Positions 16,593 to 24,652 of a stretch of DNA of 25,364 bases are shown in pieces. The translations under genes and the position numbers were made by a program. This DNA comes from DASPFV01 sp035620975 (GTDB taxonomy: Bacteria; Acidobacteriota; Vicinamibacteria; Vicinamibacterales; 2-12-FULL-66-21). Position 1 is the first letter of the stretch, and every line of letters starts with the position of its first letter. Under the pieces are notes generated by a model. That model had not been told where the DNA came from. It ran no database searches and worked only from the letters and a program-made list of their open reading frames with translations. The stretch is taken from contig DASPFV010000298.1 of the NCBI GenBank assembly GCA_035620975.1, positions 1 to 25,364 of the forward strand. The letters are read 5' to 3'.

Positions 16593-16725
16593 GTTGAATC
16601 AGTAACAATCGCCGGAGCGCGGCGCCCGGATCGCAAGCCCGCGAGGAGCGAGCATACTGGGCATATGTGAGCCACGAGCAACGCCGCGAGGCGGGATACC
16701 CTGCCCGGCAGGCTGCTGATTCAAC
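16593..16725. repeat. 133-bp MITE-like element with 10-bp terminal inverted repeats
   Basis: GTTGAATCAG (16593-16602) and CTGATTCAAC (16716-16725) are exact inverted repeats. They flank a GC-rich non-coding core with internal complementarity (CATA/TATG around CTGGGCA, and CCCGCG versus CGCGAGGCGGG). No target-site duplication is apparent and no transposase is present. The core could be a miniature mobile element or a structured RNA or terminator. The stretch 16509-16737 between the VKOR-family gene and the fdhD stop holds this element and no convincing gene. Confidence 0.5.
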
Positions 16726-16737
16726 CGCGAAGGGGGA

Positions 16738-17607
16738 TTAATCGCGAATGCGCTCCGGGTGCGTGTAGACGTTGAATCCGCCGTCTCGCACGAAGCCCAG
16801 CAGCGTGATGCCGGCGCGGTCGGCCAGTTCCACGGCCAGGCTCGTCGGCGCCGAAACAGCACAGACGAGCCCGATTCCCCCCATCCACGTCTTCTGGATG
16901 ATCTCGAACGAGGTGCGGCCGCTCACGACCAGGGTATGACCGGCGAGCGGCAGTCGATCGTTCAACAGCATCGCGCCGATGACCTTGTCGACGGCATTGT
17001 GCCTTCCGACGTCCTCCGCGGCGTGCTCGCACGCACCATCCGTCGCGAAGAGGCCCGCCGCGTGGAGCCCGCCGGTCTCGGCGAAAATCGCCTGCTGCGC
17101 GCGGAGACGCTCCGGCAGTCCCGCCACGAGGTCCCGCGCGACCGACCACGTCACCGGAAGGGCCGCGGCACGCGTCGTGAGCGACTCGATCGAGACCCGC
17201 CCGCACATGCCGCAGGACGCATGCGCGACGACATGCCGGCGCTCGGCGAGGCGTGCGTCGAGCGACTTCCTCGCGCGCCCGAGCAGGAACACATCGACCA
17301 CGTTGTGCTGCTCGGGATGATCCGGGTGGCGGCAGTGCTCGACGGCGCCGAGATCGCCGGCGCTCTCGATCACCCCCTCGGAAAGGAGGAACCCCGACGC
17401 CAGCGCGCGATCGTCACCAGGCGTCCGCATGATGACCGCAAACGGGCGGCCGTGCAGCCGCACTTCCAGCGGCTCCTCGACGGCAGCCAGATCGGTCCGC
17501 CTCCCCTCGCCAGATCGCCCGATCCGTGTGACGCCCACCTCGCGAAGACGCTCCGTCACCGGCGCCATCGACGTCTGGTGTGGTGCATCCCTCCGTCCCG
17601 CCTGCAT
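16738..17607 (-). CDS. fdhD: Formate dehydrogenase accessory sulfurtransferase FdhD
   Basis: This 289-aa protein belongs to the FdhD family. In E. coli, FdhD receives sulfur from IscS and transfers it to the molybdenum cofactor of formate dehydrogenase. The diagnostic cysteine pair is present as CGMCGR (Cys132, Cys135). Family blocks VEEPLEVRLHGRPFAVIMRTPGDD, EDVGRHNAVDKVIGA and SGRTSFEIIQK also match. ATG 17607 is preferred over the upstream in-frame start at 17637 because AGGAG (minus strand, plus coordinates 17616-17620) lies 8 nt before it. The last codons are TTC-free and end in TAA at 16738-16740, just after the MITE-like element. No formate dehydrogenase or molybdopterin gene lies in the window, so its client enzyme must be encoded elsewhere. 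Confidence 0.93.
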   Translation of the reverse strand: MQAGRRDAPHQTSMAPVTERLREVGVTRIGRSGEGRRTDLAAVEEPLEVRLHGRPFAVIMRTPGDDRALASGFLLSEGVIESAGDLGAVEHCRHPDHPEQHNVVDVFLLGRARKSLDARLAERRHVVAHASCGMCGRVSIESLTTRAAALPVTWSVARDLVAGLPERLRAQQAIFAETGGLHAAGLFATDGACEHAAEDVGRHNAVDKVIGAMLLNDRLPLAGHTLVVSGRTSFEIIQKTWMGGIGLVCAVSAPTSLAVELADRAGITLLGFVRDGGFNVYTHPERIRD

Positions 17608-17717
17608 CAGTTCAGCTCCTGGGACTCCCCACCTCACGCCGCCACTCGCGATCTCCGTCCATCCTTTTCGATTCCCGCACCCTCATCCCGATCCTGATCC
17701 GCGTTCGCGATTCCTGA

Positions 17718-18674
17718 TCAGACATGATTCCGCAGCATCAGCTCGCGGGGGTGCGGCTCGAGGAAGGTCTGGCCCGCCAGATACGCCACGTCCTGAACCC
17801 TGACGTGATGGCGCAGCAGCGTGAGCGGCACGAGGATCGGCACGAGCCCCCGCCGGAAGTCGTCGATGGCGCCCTGCAGCTCAGCCCTGGAGCCCTCGTC
17901 CAGCCGGCGCTTGAGATGACCGGCCATGTGCGCGAGGACGTTCGCCTGCCGCTTGCGCGTCGCGACCAGCGCCAGCGTGCCCATGAACCCGCGCTCGTAC
18001 TCGTCGCGCAGGGCCTGTCTCGACCGTGAACGCCCCGTCGCCACCAGCCGCCCCAGCTCGTTGTACCGCGTGGTGGAGTGCGCGAGCAGCGCCATCTTGT
18101 GGGCAGTGTGGAACCGCACGAGCGCCCCGTAGGACCACCGGCCCGTGAAGAGATCCTTGAGCCGGCGGCACGCGAACACGCGCTCGATGAAGTTCTCGCG
18201 CAGGCGCGGATCGGAGAGGCGCCCTTCCTCTTCCACCGGCAACGAAGGGAGCCGCGCGATGAGGGCCTCAGCGAAGAGCCCCCGCCCGCTGCGTTCGGGG
18301 ACGCCGCCCTCGGGATAGACCTTGACCCGCTCCATCCCACAGCTCGGCGAGTCCTTCTTGAGCACGTACCCGCACAGGTCCTCGCGCTCGAGCGCCTGGG
18401 CACGACGGCTGGCCCACCGGTTCATCGCGTCCGTGTGGTCGATCCCCGATCGCGTGGTGACCATCCGAAGCCTGCCGTCGCTCCGGGCGAGCCGGAGCGT
18501 CTCGCGCGGCGTGCCGAGCCCCATCTCCACCTCCGGACACACCGGCACCCATTCGACGTGCGGCCCCAGTACCGTCGTGAGGAACGCATCCCGCTTGTGC
18601 CCGCCGTCGAACCTGACTTCCTCGCCCAGCAGGCAGGCCGAGATGCCGATGCGGATTCGCGAAACCCTGGACAT
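17718..18674 (-). CDS. DUF523 and DUF1722 fusion protein
   Basis: This is a 318-aa cytoplasmic protein. The N-terminal half (about 8-150) is DUF523, with SACLLGEEVRFDGGHKRD (Cys14), PVCPEVEMGLGTPRE and DSPSCG, all typical conserved blocks. The C-terminal half (about 190-310) is DUF1722, also called the YbgA family, with HTAHKMALLAHS and a YxxGFM-like segment. The fusion is widespread, but its biochemical role is not known to me. A minus-strand TAGAAT lies 21 nt upstream of the ATG, directly next to a CACGGA repeat end. No Shine-Dalgarno sequence is visible. It is transcribed in the same direction as fdhD, with about 110 bp between them. Confidence 0.9.
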   Translation of the reverse strand: MSRVSRIRIGISACLLGEEVRFDGGHKRDAFLTTVLGPHVEWVPVCPEVEMGLGTPRETLRLARSDGRLRMVTTRSGIDHTDAMNRWASRRAQALEREDLCGYVLKKDSPSCGMERVKVYPEGGVPERSGRGLFAEALIARLPSLPVEEEGRLSDPRLRENFIERVFACRRLKDLFTGRWSYGALVRFHTAHKMALLAHSTTRYNELGRLVATGRSRSRQALRDEYERGFMGTLALVATRKRQANVLAHMAGHLKRRLDEGSRAELQGAIDDFRRGLVPILVPLTLLRHHVRVQDVAYLAGQTFLEPHPRELMLRNHV

Positions 18675-18695
18675 GGCGGCGCGCGCGACGCGCCA

Positions 18696-18701
18696 ATTCT
18701 A
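18696..18701 (-). promoter_or_regulatory. -10 box of the DUF523/DUF1722 gene, abutting the repeat
   Basis: On the minus strand TAGAAT follows CCGTGGCG, the end of the repeat array, by no more than two bases. The transcript would start about 15 nt before the ATG. No -35 hexamer is recognisable, because that region is occupied by the repeat. Confidence 0.45.
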
Positions 18702-18703
18702 CG

Positions 18704-18764
18704 CCACGGACTAACACGGACAAACATGGTCTCTACGCCACGGAATAACACGGACAAACACGGA
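18704..18764 (+). repeat. CACGGA iteron array C
   Basis: Two direct copies, 34 bp apart, each consist of TACGCCACGGA followed by CACGGANNAA units. They lie upstream of the DUF523 gene with the CCACGG end facing it. Together with the inverted array at 18884-18960 they bracket a 323-bp intergenic region (18675-18997) in which I see no gene. Confidence 0.8.
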
Positions 18765-18883
18765 TGGATTGGTTTTCGATTGGACCCGTTCTCACGGAAC
18801 CAGCATCGATCCCGTGCCTTCGTCGTGCGTGCCGTTGTGGCGTGCCCTGGCGTGGTTGTCCGACCGCCGTTGCGCATCCTTCA

Positions 18884-18960
18884 GTGTTATTCCGTGTTCT
18901 TCCGTGGCCGTTCTTCCGTGGCCGTTCTTCCGTGGCCGTTCTTCCGTGTTCTTCCGTGGC
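18884..18960 (-). repeat. CACGGA iteron array D, inverted, with a 14-bp sub-repeat
   Basis: The plus strand reads as repeated TTCCGTG sequences, including three tandem copies of a 14-bp unit containing CCGTGGCCGTTCTT. The CCGTGG end faces the exported-protein gene and is followed a few bases later by TACAAT. This is the same family as arrays A-C. Confidence 0.8.
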
Positions 18961-18966
18961 TGGCGC

Positions 18967-18972
18967 TACAAT
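18967..18972 (+). promoter_or_regulatory. -10 box of the exported-protein/amidase operon
   Basis: TACAAT lies 6 bp after the repeat end CCGTGGC. Transcription would start near 18979, leaving a leader of about 19 nt that contains the Shine-Dalgarno sequence GGAGGT before the ATG at 18998. This gene is therefore not leaderless. Confidence 0.5.
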
Positions 18973-18997
18973 GGTGGCCGTTCCCCGCGGAGGTCCC

Positions 18998-19975
18998 ATG
19001 AACGGTTCGAGGAAGATCCTGCTCTTCTGCTCGCTCGTGCTGCCGCTGCTGGTGGCACCGGCGGCCCCGGCCGCGGCCGACGTGAAGACGCGCGAGAAGA
19101 GCCAGGTCAAGTTCGAAGGCATGCTCGGCACGATGGCGAACATGTTCGGCGGGAAGGCCGCCCGCGAAGGTGTCGTCTTCACCAACGCGGTCAAGGGCAA
19201 TCGGAAGGCCGTGCTGAACGACACGACCGGCCGGATCGTGGACCTTGGCGAGGAGAAGGTGTACGAGCTCGACATGAAGCGGAAGACCTTCGAGGTGATC
19301 ACCTTCGAGGAGCTCCGCCGCCGGATGCGCGAAGCGCAGCAGAAGGCGCAGGAGAACGCGAAGCGGCAGCCCGACGCGCAGGAGCCCGGGCAGAAGGAAC
19401 CCGGGCGTGAGGTCGAGATCGACTTCGACGTGAAAGAGACCGGCCAGAAGAGGACCATTGCCGGCTACGACGCTCGACAGGTCATCATGACCATTGCGGT
19501 GCGGGAGAAGGGGCGGACGCTCGAGGAGGGCGGTGGCCTTGTGGTCACGTCCGACAGCTGGCTCGGCCCGCAGATTCCCGGGATGCAGGAGATGGCCGAG
19601 TTCGAGATGAAGTACTGGAAGGCCATCGCGCCCGAAGCCTCGGGCATCTCGGCCGAGCAGATGGCGGCCGTCTACGCCCTCTACCCGATGATCAGGCAGG
19701 CCATGGATCGGCTCAGCCGGGAGAGCACCAGGCTCGAAGGAACTCCCCTTGCGACGACGCTCACGTTCGAGGGCGTCAAGAGCAAGGAGCAGCTCTCGCA
19801 GCAGCAGAACCAGGGGGGCGGGGGTCTCAGCGGCATGCTCGCCCGCCGGATTGCGAAGCGCGACGACAAGCCGCGCGCGACGATCTTCACGAGCACGAAC
19901 GAGACGCTCGAGATTGCGACGACTGTTCCCCAGGCCGACCTCGAGATCCCGGCTGGCTTCAAGGAGAAGAAGTAG
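18998..19975 (+). CDS. Exported protein of unknown function, DUF4412-like
   Basis: This is a 325-aa protein with a clear Sec signal peptide (positively charged MNGSRK, a hydrophobic stretch 7-20, and a likely cleavage after the Ala-rich PAAPAAA at about 27). The mature part has the layout of DUF4412-type periplasmic proteins: VYELDMKRKTFEVITFEEL and an IAGYDARQVIMTI block, then SWLGPQIPGM, and a charged Gln/Lys/Glu-rich insertion at about 110-145. The DUF4412 link is by pattern and is only moderately firm. ATG 18998 is chosen over the longer frame starting at 18764 because GGAGGT sits a few bases upstream and the signal peptide begins here. The next gene starts on the base after the stop codon, so the two are almost certainly co-transcribed. 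Confidence 0.8.
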   Translation: MNGSRKILLFCSLVLPLLVAPAAPAAADVKTREKSQVKFEGMLGTMANMFGGKAAREGVVFTNAVKGNRKAVLNDTTGRIVDLGEEKVYELDMKRKTFEVITFEELRRRMREAQQKAQENAKRQPDAQEPGQKEPGREVEIDFDVKETGQKRTIAGYDARQVIMTIAVREKGRTLEEGGGLVVTSDSWLGPQIPGMQEMAEFEMKYWKAIAPEASGISAEQMAAVYALYPMIRQAMDRLSRESTRLEGTPLATTLTFEGVKSKEQLSQQQNQGGGGLSGMLARRIAKRDDKPRATIFTSTNETLEIATTVPQADLEIPAGFKEKK

Positions 19976-21751
19976 GTGCGTCGCGGCCGCCGGCGCTTCC
20001 TTACAGCCGTACCGGCCGCGCTGGCTGGAGGCCTGGCTGCCCCCGCGCTCACGAGCAAGGCGCAGGATCCCCCGCCCCGGATCGGAACGGACGTCCTCGA
20101 CTGCGGCGAGAAGATCTTCGGCATCGACTTCACGGATGCCGAGGAGGAACGGGCGCTGAACGGGGTCAACCAGAACCTCGAGCATTTCGAGCGGCTGCGC
20201 CAGATCGACGTGCCGCTCGACACGGAACCAGCGGTCACCTTCAGGCCATATCTGCCGGGACGGAAGCCGAAGCCGGGCGCCACTCCTGGCGCACGCATCA
20301 GGGTGGCCCTCCGGGCGCCCGGGCCGCGACCGTCCTCCATCGAAGAGCTGGCGTTCCTTCCAATCACGGCGCTCGCCCCGCTCATCCAGCGGCGGGATGT
20401 CTCCTCGACGGACCTCACGCGGATGTACCTCGGCCGCCTCGAGCGGTTCAATCCGATCCTCCATTGTGTCGTGACGCTGACGCGCGAGCTCGCGCTCGAG
20501 CAGGCGGCGGAGGCCGATCGCGAGATCCGCGCCGGCCGTTATCGCGGTCCCCTGCACGGAATTCCGTGGGGCGCCAAGGATCTCTTCGCCACGAAGGGCA
20601 TCCCGACCACGTGGGGCGCCGCACCCTTCGAGAAGCAGGTCTTCGACTACGACGCCACCCTCGTCGAGCGGCTGCGCGCGGCAGGCGCGGTGCTGGTCGC
20701 GAAGCTCTCGATGGGGGCGCTCGCCCAGGGCGATCAGTGGTTCCGCGGCCGCACGCGCAGCCCGTGGAACCCGGAGGCGGGATCGAGCGGCTCGTCGGCG
20801 GGTCCCGGTTCGGCGACCGCGGCAGGCCTCGTGGGCTTCTCGATCGGCACGGAGACGCGCGGCTCCATCATCTCCCCGTCAGCGGTGAACGGCGTGGTCG
20901 GGCTGCGGCCCACCTACGGGCGCGTGAGCCGCTACGGCGCCATGGCGCTCAGCTGGACGATGGACAAGATCGGCCCGATGTGCCGGACCGTCGAGGACTG
21001 CGCGCTGGTGTTCAACGCGATCTACGGGCCGGACGGACGCGACGAGACGGTCATCGATGCGCCGTTCGCGTGGGACCCGGACGTCCCGTTGAGCCGCCTG
21101 CGCCTGGGATACCTCAAGGAGGAATTCGAGCCGCCGGCGGCTGACGCCGCCGGCCGCGGCGAGGCCGGTGGCCGGGGCGTGGAAGGAAGGGGCCGCGGGC
21201 GCGGCGGGCTCTCACCCGAGGAGCAGCAGCGGCGTCGTGAGATCCTGAACCAGGCGCTGGACGTCTACCGCAAGGCTGGCGCCACGCTGCACCCGATCGA
21301 GCTGCCCGCCACGAACATCGCCAGCACGATTGGCTTCATCCTGGCCACCGAGGCCGCCGCGGCGTTCGACGACCTCACGCGCAGCGAGGGCATCCAGGAT
21401 CCGTCGCTGAACACCTGGCCGAACACCTTCCGGGCCCACCGGTTCGTGCCCGCCGTCGAGTACATCCGCGCGCAGCGCGCCCGGACGATCCTGATTCGCG
21501 AGATGGACGCGCTGATGTCGAAGGTCGACGTGTTCCTCTCGCCTACGAACAGCGCGAGCCTGAGCCTGAGCAACCTCACCGGGCATCCGGCGGTCGCGTT
21601 GAGGGCGGGGTTTTCCGGGGACGTGCCCGTCGAACTGATGATCACGGGTCGGCTCTACGACGAGGCCACGTTGCTCCGGGTCGCGCTCGCATACGAGCGC
21701 GCCACGGAATGGCATACGAAGCATCCTGTTCTCTCCCAGGTGCACCCGTAA
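19976..21751 (+). CDS. Tat-exported amidase signature (AS) family protein
   Basis: This 591-aa protein is related to GatA-type amidases that hydrolyse amide bonds. The N-terminus has a twin-arginine-like signal (RRGRRRFLT, then a hydrophobic Ala-rich stretch to about 26), so it probably acts outside the cytoplasm. A linker of about 90 residues precedes the AS domain. The catalytic triad is visible: Lys201 in PWGAKD, the cis-Ser (about Ser274) in GSSGSSAG, and nucleophile Ser297 in GTETRGS. The usual GGS before the nucleophile is RGS here. A Gly/Arg-rich insertion (about 383-415) interrupts the C-terminal half. GTG 19976 begins immediately after the preceding stop, which makes coupling likely. 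It is not a GatA subunit, given the export signal and the absence of gatB and gatC. The substrate is unknown. Confidence 0.88.
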   Translation: MRRGRRRFLTAVPAALAGGLAAPALTSKAQDPPPRIGTDVLDCGEKIFGIDFTDAEEERALNGVNQNLEHFERLRQIDVPLDTEPAVTFRPYLPGRKPKPGATPGARIRVALRAPGPRPSSIEELAFLPITALAPLIQRRDVSSTDLTRMYLGRLERFNPILHCVVTLTRELALEQAAEADREIRAGRYRGPLHGIPWGAKDLFATKGIPTTWGAAPFEKQVFDYDATLVERLRAAGAVLVAKLSMGALAQGDQWFRGRTRSPWNPEAGSSGSSAGPGSATAAGLVGFSIGTETRGSIISPSAVNGVVGLRPTYGRVSRYGAMALSWTMDKIGPMCRTVEDCALVFNAIYGPDGRDETVIDAPFAWDPDVPLSRLRLGYLKEEFEPPAADAAGRGEAGGRGVEGRGRGRGGLSPEEQQRRREILNQALDVYRKAGATLHPIELPATNIASTIGFILATEAAAAFDDLTRSEGIQDPSLNTWPNTFRAHRFVPAVEYIRAQRARTILIREMDALMSKVDVFLSPTNSASLSLSNLTGHPAVALRAGFSGDVPVELMITGRLYDEATLLRVALAYERATEWHTKHPVLSQVHP

Positions 21752-24652
21752 CTACTGTTTCTCCCCCTTCACCAGTGCCGCGAGCGCGCGGCTCTGCTCG
21801 AACTCGCCCAGGTGCTCCGCGGCGCTGATATAGGCGTCCCGCGCAGCCCCGGTGAGCTGGTGCGTGCGCGCGACGGCCTGCAGGACTTGTGACCGTTCGA
21901 ACGAGCTGTCGATTCCGCGGGCGGCGCTGAGCACCGCGAGCACGGTCTCGGACGACGAGTCAGGGCGGCCGGCGACGGCTTTCAGCACGCGTCCCCGCTC
22001 GAATGAAGAGTCGAGCCCCTCGACGGCCTTGAAGAACGGCGCGCGGAGGACGCCCTCGATGGGCTGCTGACCGGCGATCTCGAGCAGCAGGCTCGCCTGT
22101 TCGAAGTCCGAACCGATCGTCCCGGCAGACTCGAGCATGGCGGCGGTAGTCGCCTCGTCCGGCGTGCTGCGGGCGAGCGCGGTCAGCACCCGGCGGTGCT
22201 CGAAGTCGCTGTCAATCCCGGCGAGGGCCTTGAAGAACGACGGCCGCGTGCGGGCGTCGAGCGGCTGCGCCTTCACGACGTCCACCAGAAGTGAGGCCGC
22301 TTCGAAATCCGAGCCGATCGCCGTGCTGGTGTCCAGGAGGGTGGCGAGCAGATCCGGCGCGAGGGGTCCCCCTTTGAGTACCGATGAGCAGACGCGCCGC
22401 AGCTCGAAATCGGAGTCGATCGACCGGGCCACCTCGAAGTAGGCGCGCCGGCTCTGATCGTCGAGCAGCAAACGATTGGCGGACGAGATCAGGAACGACG
22501 CCAGCTCGAAGTCGGAATCGATCTCGCGGCCCGCTTGCGCGAGCACCTGAGTGGCCGTCTGCGGATCGGCGGGAGCGGCCTGCAGCAGCTCAGTCAGATA
22601 CAGGCGCTTGCCCCAGCTCCCCTCGATGAGGGAGACCTCCGCCAGCACGCCCGGTACACCTTGCGAGCGCAGGATGCGTTCGACCCGGCCCCGTGCGCCG
22701 AGGCCGCTCTGGCGGATGATTCGGGGCAGCTTCCCGGCGAGCCACTGCCGGCCCTCGGGCTCGAAGGGCCGTTCGGTTCGACCTGTCCAGTAGCGGCGCG
22801 AAAGCGTCCCCGACGCGTCGGCCGTGAACTCGACGGTCCGGCCGGCAACCCACCCGCCTTCCCGGATCCGCAGCCACCCTCCCGGCGACAAACTCTTCAC
22901 GTCGGCGTCATCGTCCGTGAACTCGACCGTCCCGTTGTACGAAACCTCGATCCGCGCCTTGCCATCGGACCAGGTGAAGTTGCCCGTAGCTTCTCCCTGC
23001 GGCGGGAGGCTCCCGGCCAGCTCCGCGAGGGCAGCGGATGCGGAGAGGGCGCCGCTCGCATCCATCGTCTCGAGGGCCCGGCCCGCCTCCTCGAGGGCGC
23101 TGGCGATTTGGTGTTCCAGCGGCATTGCCGCAACAGCCGCGGCGGCCTGCTCCATGGCGAGATGGTGGTCCCCCGTGGCGGCGTGTACGCCTGCCATCTG
23201 CATGGCCAGCTCGTGCGCGCGGGCTTGCGCCTCTCGAGCGAGTGCCTCCATGCGAGCCGTATCGAGAGCCTCGAGCGCTGGCTGCAGGCCCGCCAGCACC
23301 GGCTCGAGCGGCGCCAGGGCCGAATGGAACGCGGCAAGCGCGGGTTCGAGCGCCTCGAGCGCCGGTCGCAGGCTCGCGATGGCGGGCTCGAGACCCAGCA
23401 GGGCCGGTTCGATTCCCGCGAGCAACGGCTCGAGCGCCGCAACAACGGGGGCGACATCGATCGTCTCGAGTGGCACGAGCGGCGGCGGCGCGGGTGCCGA
23501 CGGCGAGGTGGGAGCATGCGGCTGTGCAGACGGCGGCACCGGCGGCGGCTGGCGTTCGTCGGTCTGGCCGACGGCGCCCGCGGCCATGCCGGCCAGCAGG
23601 AGCGCGGCGGCCGTACCGGCGAGCCAGCCGGGGCATCGCCCTGCGTGCGACGGCGCACCGAGGAGGCGCCGGACCCGCTGGAGGAGCGAGCCGCCCGTCA
23701 CCGCCACGGCGAAGCGGCCGGACGATTCCCGCAGCCCCTCCAGATCCGCAAGCGCCTGCGCGTAGGCGTAGGGATCGCCGCAGAGGTTCACTGCCAGATC
23801 GTCGCAGCAGTGCTCGCGCTCGACCCGGATCCGGTGCGACACCCACCACACCGCCGGGTGATAGAAGAGCAGCGTCTCGACCAGCGTCTGCAGCAGGTTG
23901 ACCAGGTAATCGTGCCGGCGGATGTGTGCCAGCTCGTGCGCGAGAATGGCCTCGAGCTGCTGCGGCGTGAGACCGCACACCGCGCTCGTCGGCAGCAGGA
24001 CGACCGGTCTGAGCCAGCCGATGACGGTCGGCACGTCGACGCGCGCGGTCTCGAGCAGCCGCACCGGACGACCCACGTGCAGCCTGCGCGACAGCCGCGC
24101 GGCCGCCCGCTGCCAGGCGTCCCTGGCGGGCTGGGAGCCATGGTTCTTCATGCGCTGCACCCACCACCAGCCGTTCACCAGACGCAGCGACAGCAGGAGC
24201 ACGCCGCACGCCCACGCCATCAGCAGCGCGCCTGACAACCCGGTCATCGATGCGGTCCATCCGGCTCCGGGAGGAGTGACTGGAGGCGTCGGAAGGGCTC
24301 CGGACGCGGAGGACTCGCGGTGGGAGGACGGCGACGTCGCCCCGATCGCTGGTCCGTCGGCGGAGCGGCCTGCGCGGGGCACGCCGCGTTCGGCCGCTGG
24401 TTCCGTCCGGGCCTCGGCCGCCGGCGCCAGCACCCTCCATGTCTGCACGGCGGTGACCGTGGGCATGGTCAGCATCAGGGCCAGGCCGATCGAGGCCACG
24501 ACGTACCGGATATCGGCGGCGCTGGCGCGGAGCGCGGCGAGCGCGAGCCACGTCACGGCGCCCACGAGCGCCCCCTGCCAGAGGAACTGCACGAGGGCCC
24601 AGGCGATCGCCTGTGCGACCGGTTGATGCAGCAGCGTGTCCGTTGCGCTCAT
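21752..24652 (-). CDS. M56 (BlaR1/MecR1-like) membrane metallopeptidase with SDFE-repeat C-terminus
   Basis: This 966-aa protein is a likely membrane signal transducer that inactivates the adjacent BlaI-type repressor. Membrane helices lie at about 13-40, 48-70, 135-160 and 342-361. The zinc protease motif is HELAH (239-243), with EREHCCDD (278-285) as the downstream ligand region. After the last helix there is a Pro-rich linker (364-395), nine consecutive heptads of the form LEPxLxx (407-463), an acidic beta-rich segment (about 557-625), and eight repeats of about 34 residues centred on SDFE or SSFE (Phe at 715, 749, 783, 817, 850, 884, 918, 951). No penicillin-binding SxxK/KTG sensor domain is seen, so a beta-lactam ligand is not supported. 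ATG 24652 overlaps the blaI stop (ATGA). Its stop directly abuts the amidase stop. Confidence 0.9.
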   Translation of the reverse strand: MSATDTLLHQPVAQAIAWALVQFLWQGALVGAVTWLALAALRASAADIRYVVASIGLALMLTMPTVTAVQTWRVLAPAAEARTEPAAERGVPRAGRSADGPAIGATSPSSHRESSASGALPTPPVTPPGAGWTASMTGLSGALLMAWACGVLLLSLRLVNGWWWVQRMKNHGSQPARDAWQRAAARLSRRLHVGRPVRLLETARVDVPTVIGWLRPVVLLPTSAVCGLTPQQLEAILAHELAHIRRHDYLVNLLQTLVETLLFYHPAVWWVSHRIRVEREHCCDDLAVNLCGDPYAYAQALADLEGLRESSGRFAVAVTGGSLLQRVRRLLGAPSHAGRCPGWLAGTAAALLLAGMAAGAVGQTDERQPPPVPPSAQPHAPTSPSAPAPPPLVPLETIDVAPVVAALEPLLAGIEPALLGLEPAIASLRPALEALEPALAAFHSALAPLEPVLAGLQPALEALDTARMEALAREAQARAHELAMQMAGVHAATGDHHLAMEQAAAAVAAMPLEHQIASALEEAGRALETMDASGALSASAALAELAGSLPPQGEATGNFTWSDGKARIEVSYNGTVEFTDDDADVKSLSPGGWLRIREGGWVAGRTVEFTADASGTLSRRYWTGRTERPFEPEGRQWLAGKLPRIIRQSGLGARGRVERILRSQGVPGVLAEVSLIEGSWGKRLYLTELLQAAPADPQTATQVLAQAGREIDSDFELASFLISSANRLLLDDQSRRAYFEVARSIDSDFELRRVCSSVLKGGPLAPDLLATLLDTSTAIGSDFEAASLLVDVVKAQPLDARTRPSFFKALAGIDSDFEHRRVLTALARSTPDEATTAAMLESAGTIGSDFEQASLLLEIAGQQPIEGVLRAPFFKAVEGLDSSFERGRVLKAVAGRPDSSSETVLAVLSAARGIDSSFERSQVLQAVARTHQLTGAARDAYISAAEHLGEFEQSRALAALVKGEKQ

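Noticed and set aside
16599..16862. 87-codon minus-strand frame
   Set aside because: It overlaps the end of fdhD out of frame and runs into the MITE-like element. It is basic and Arg-rich with no domain.
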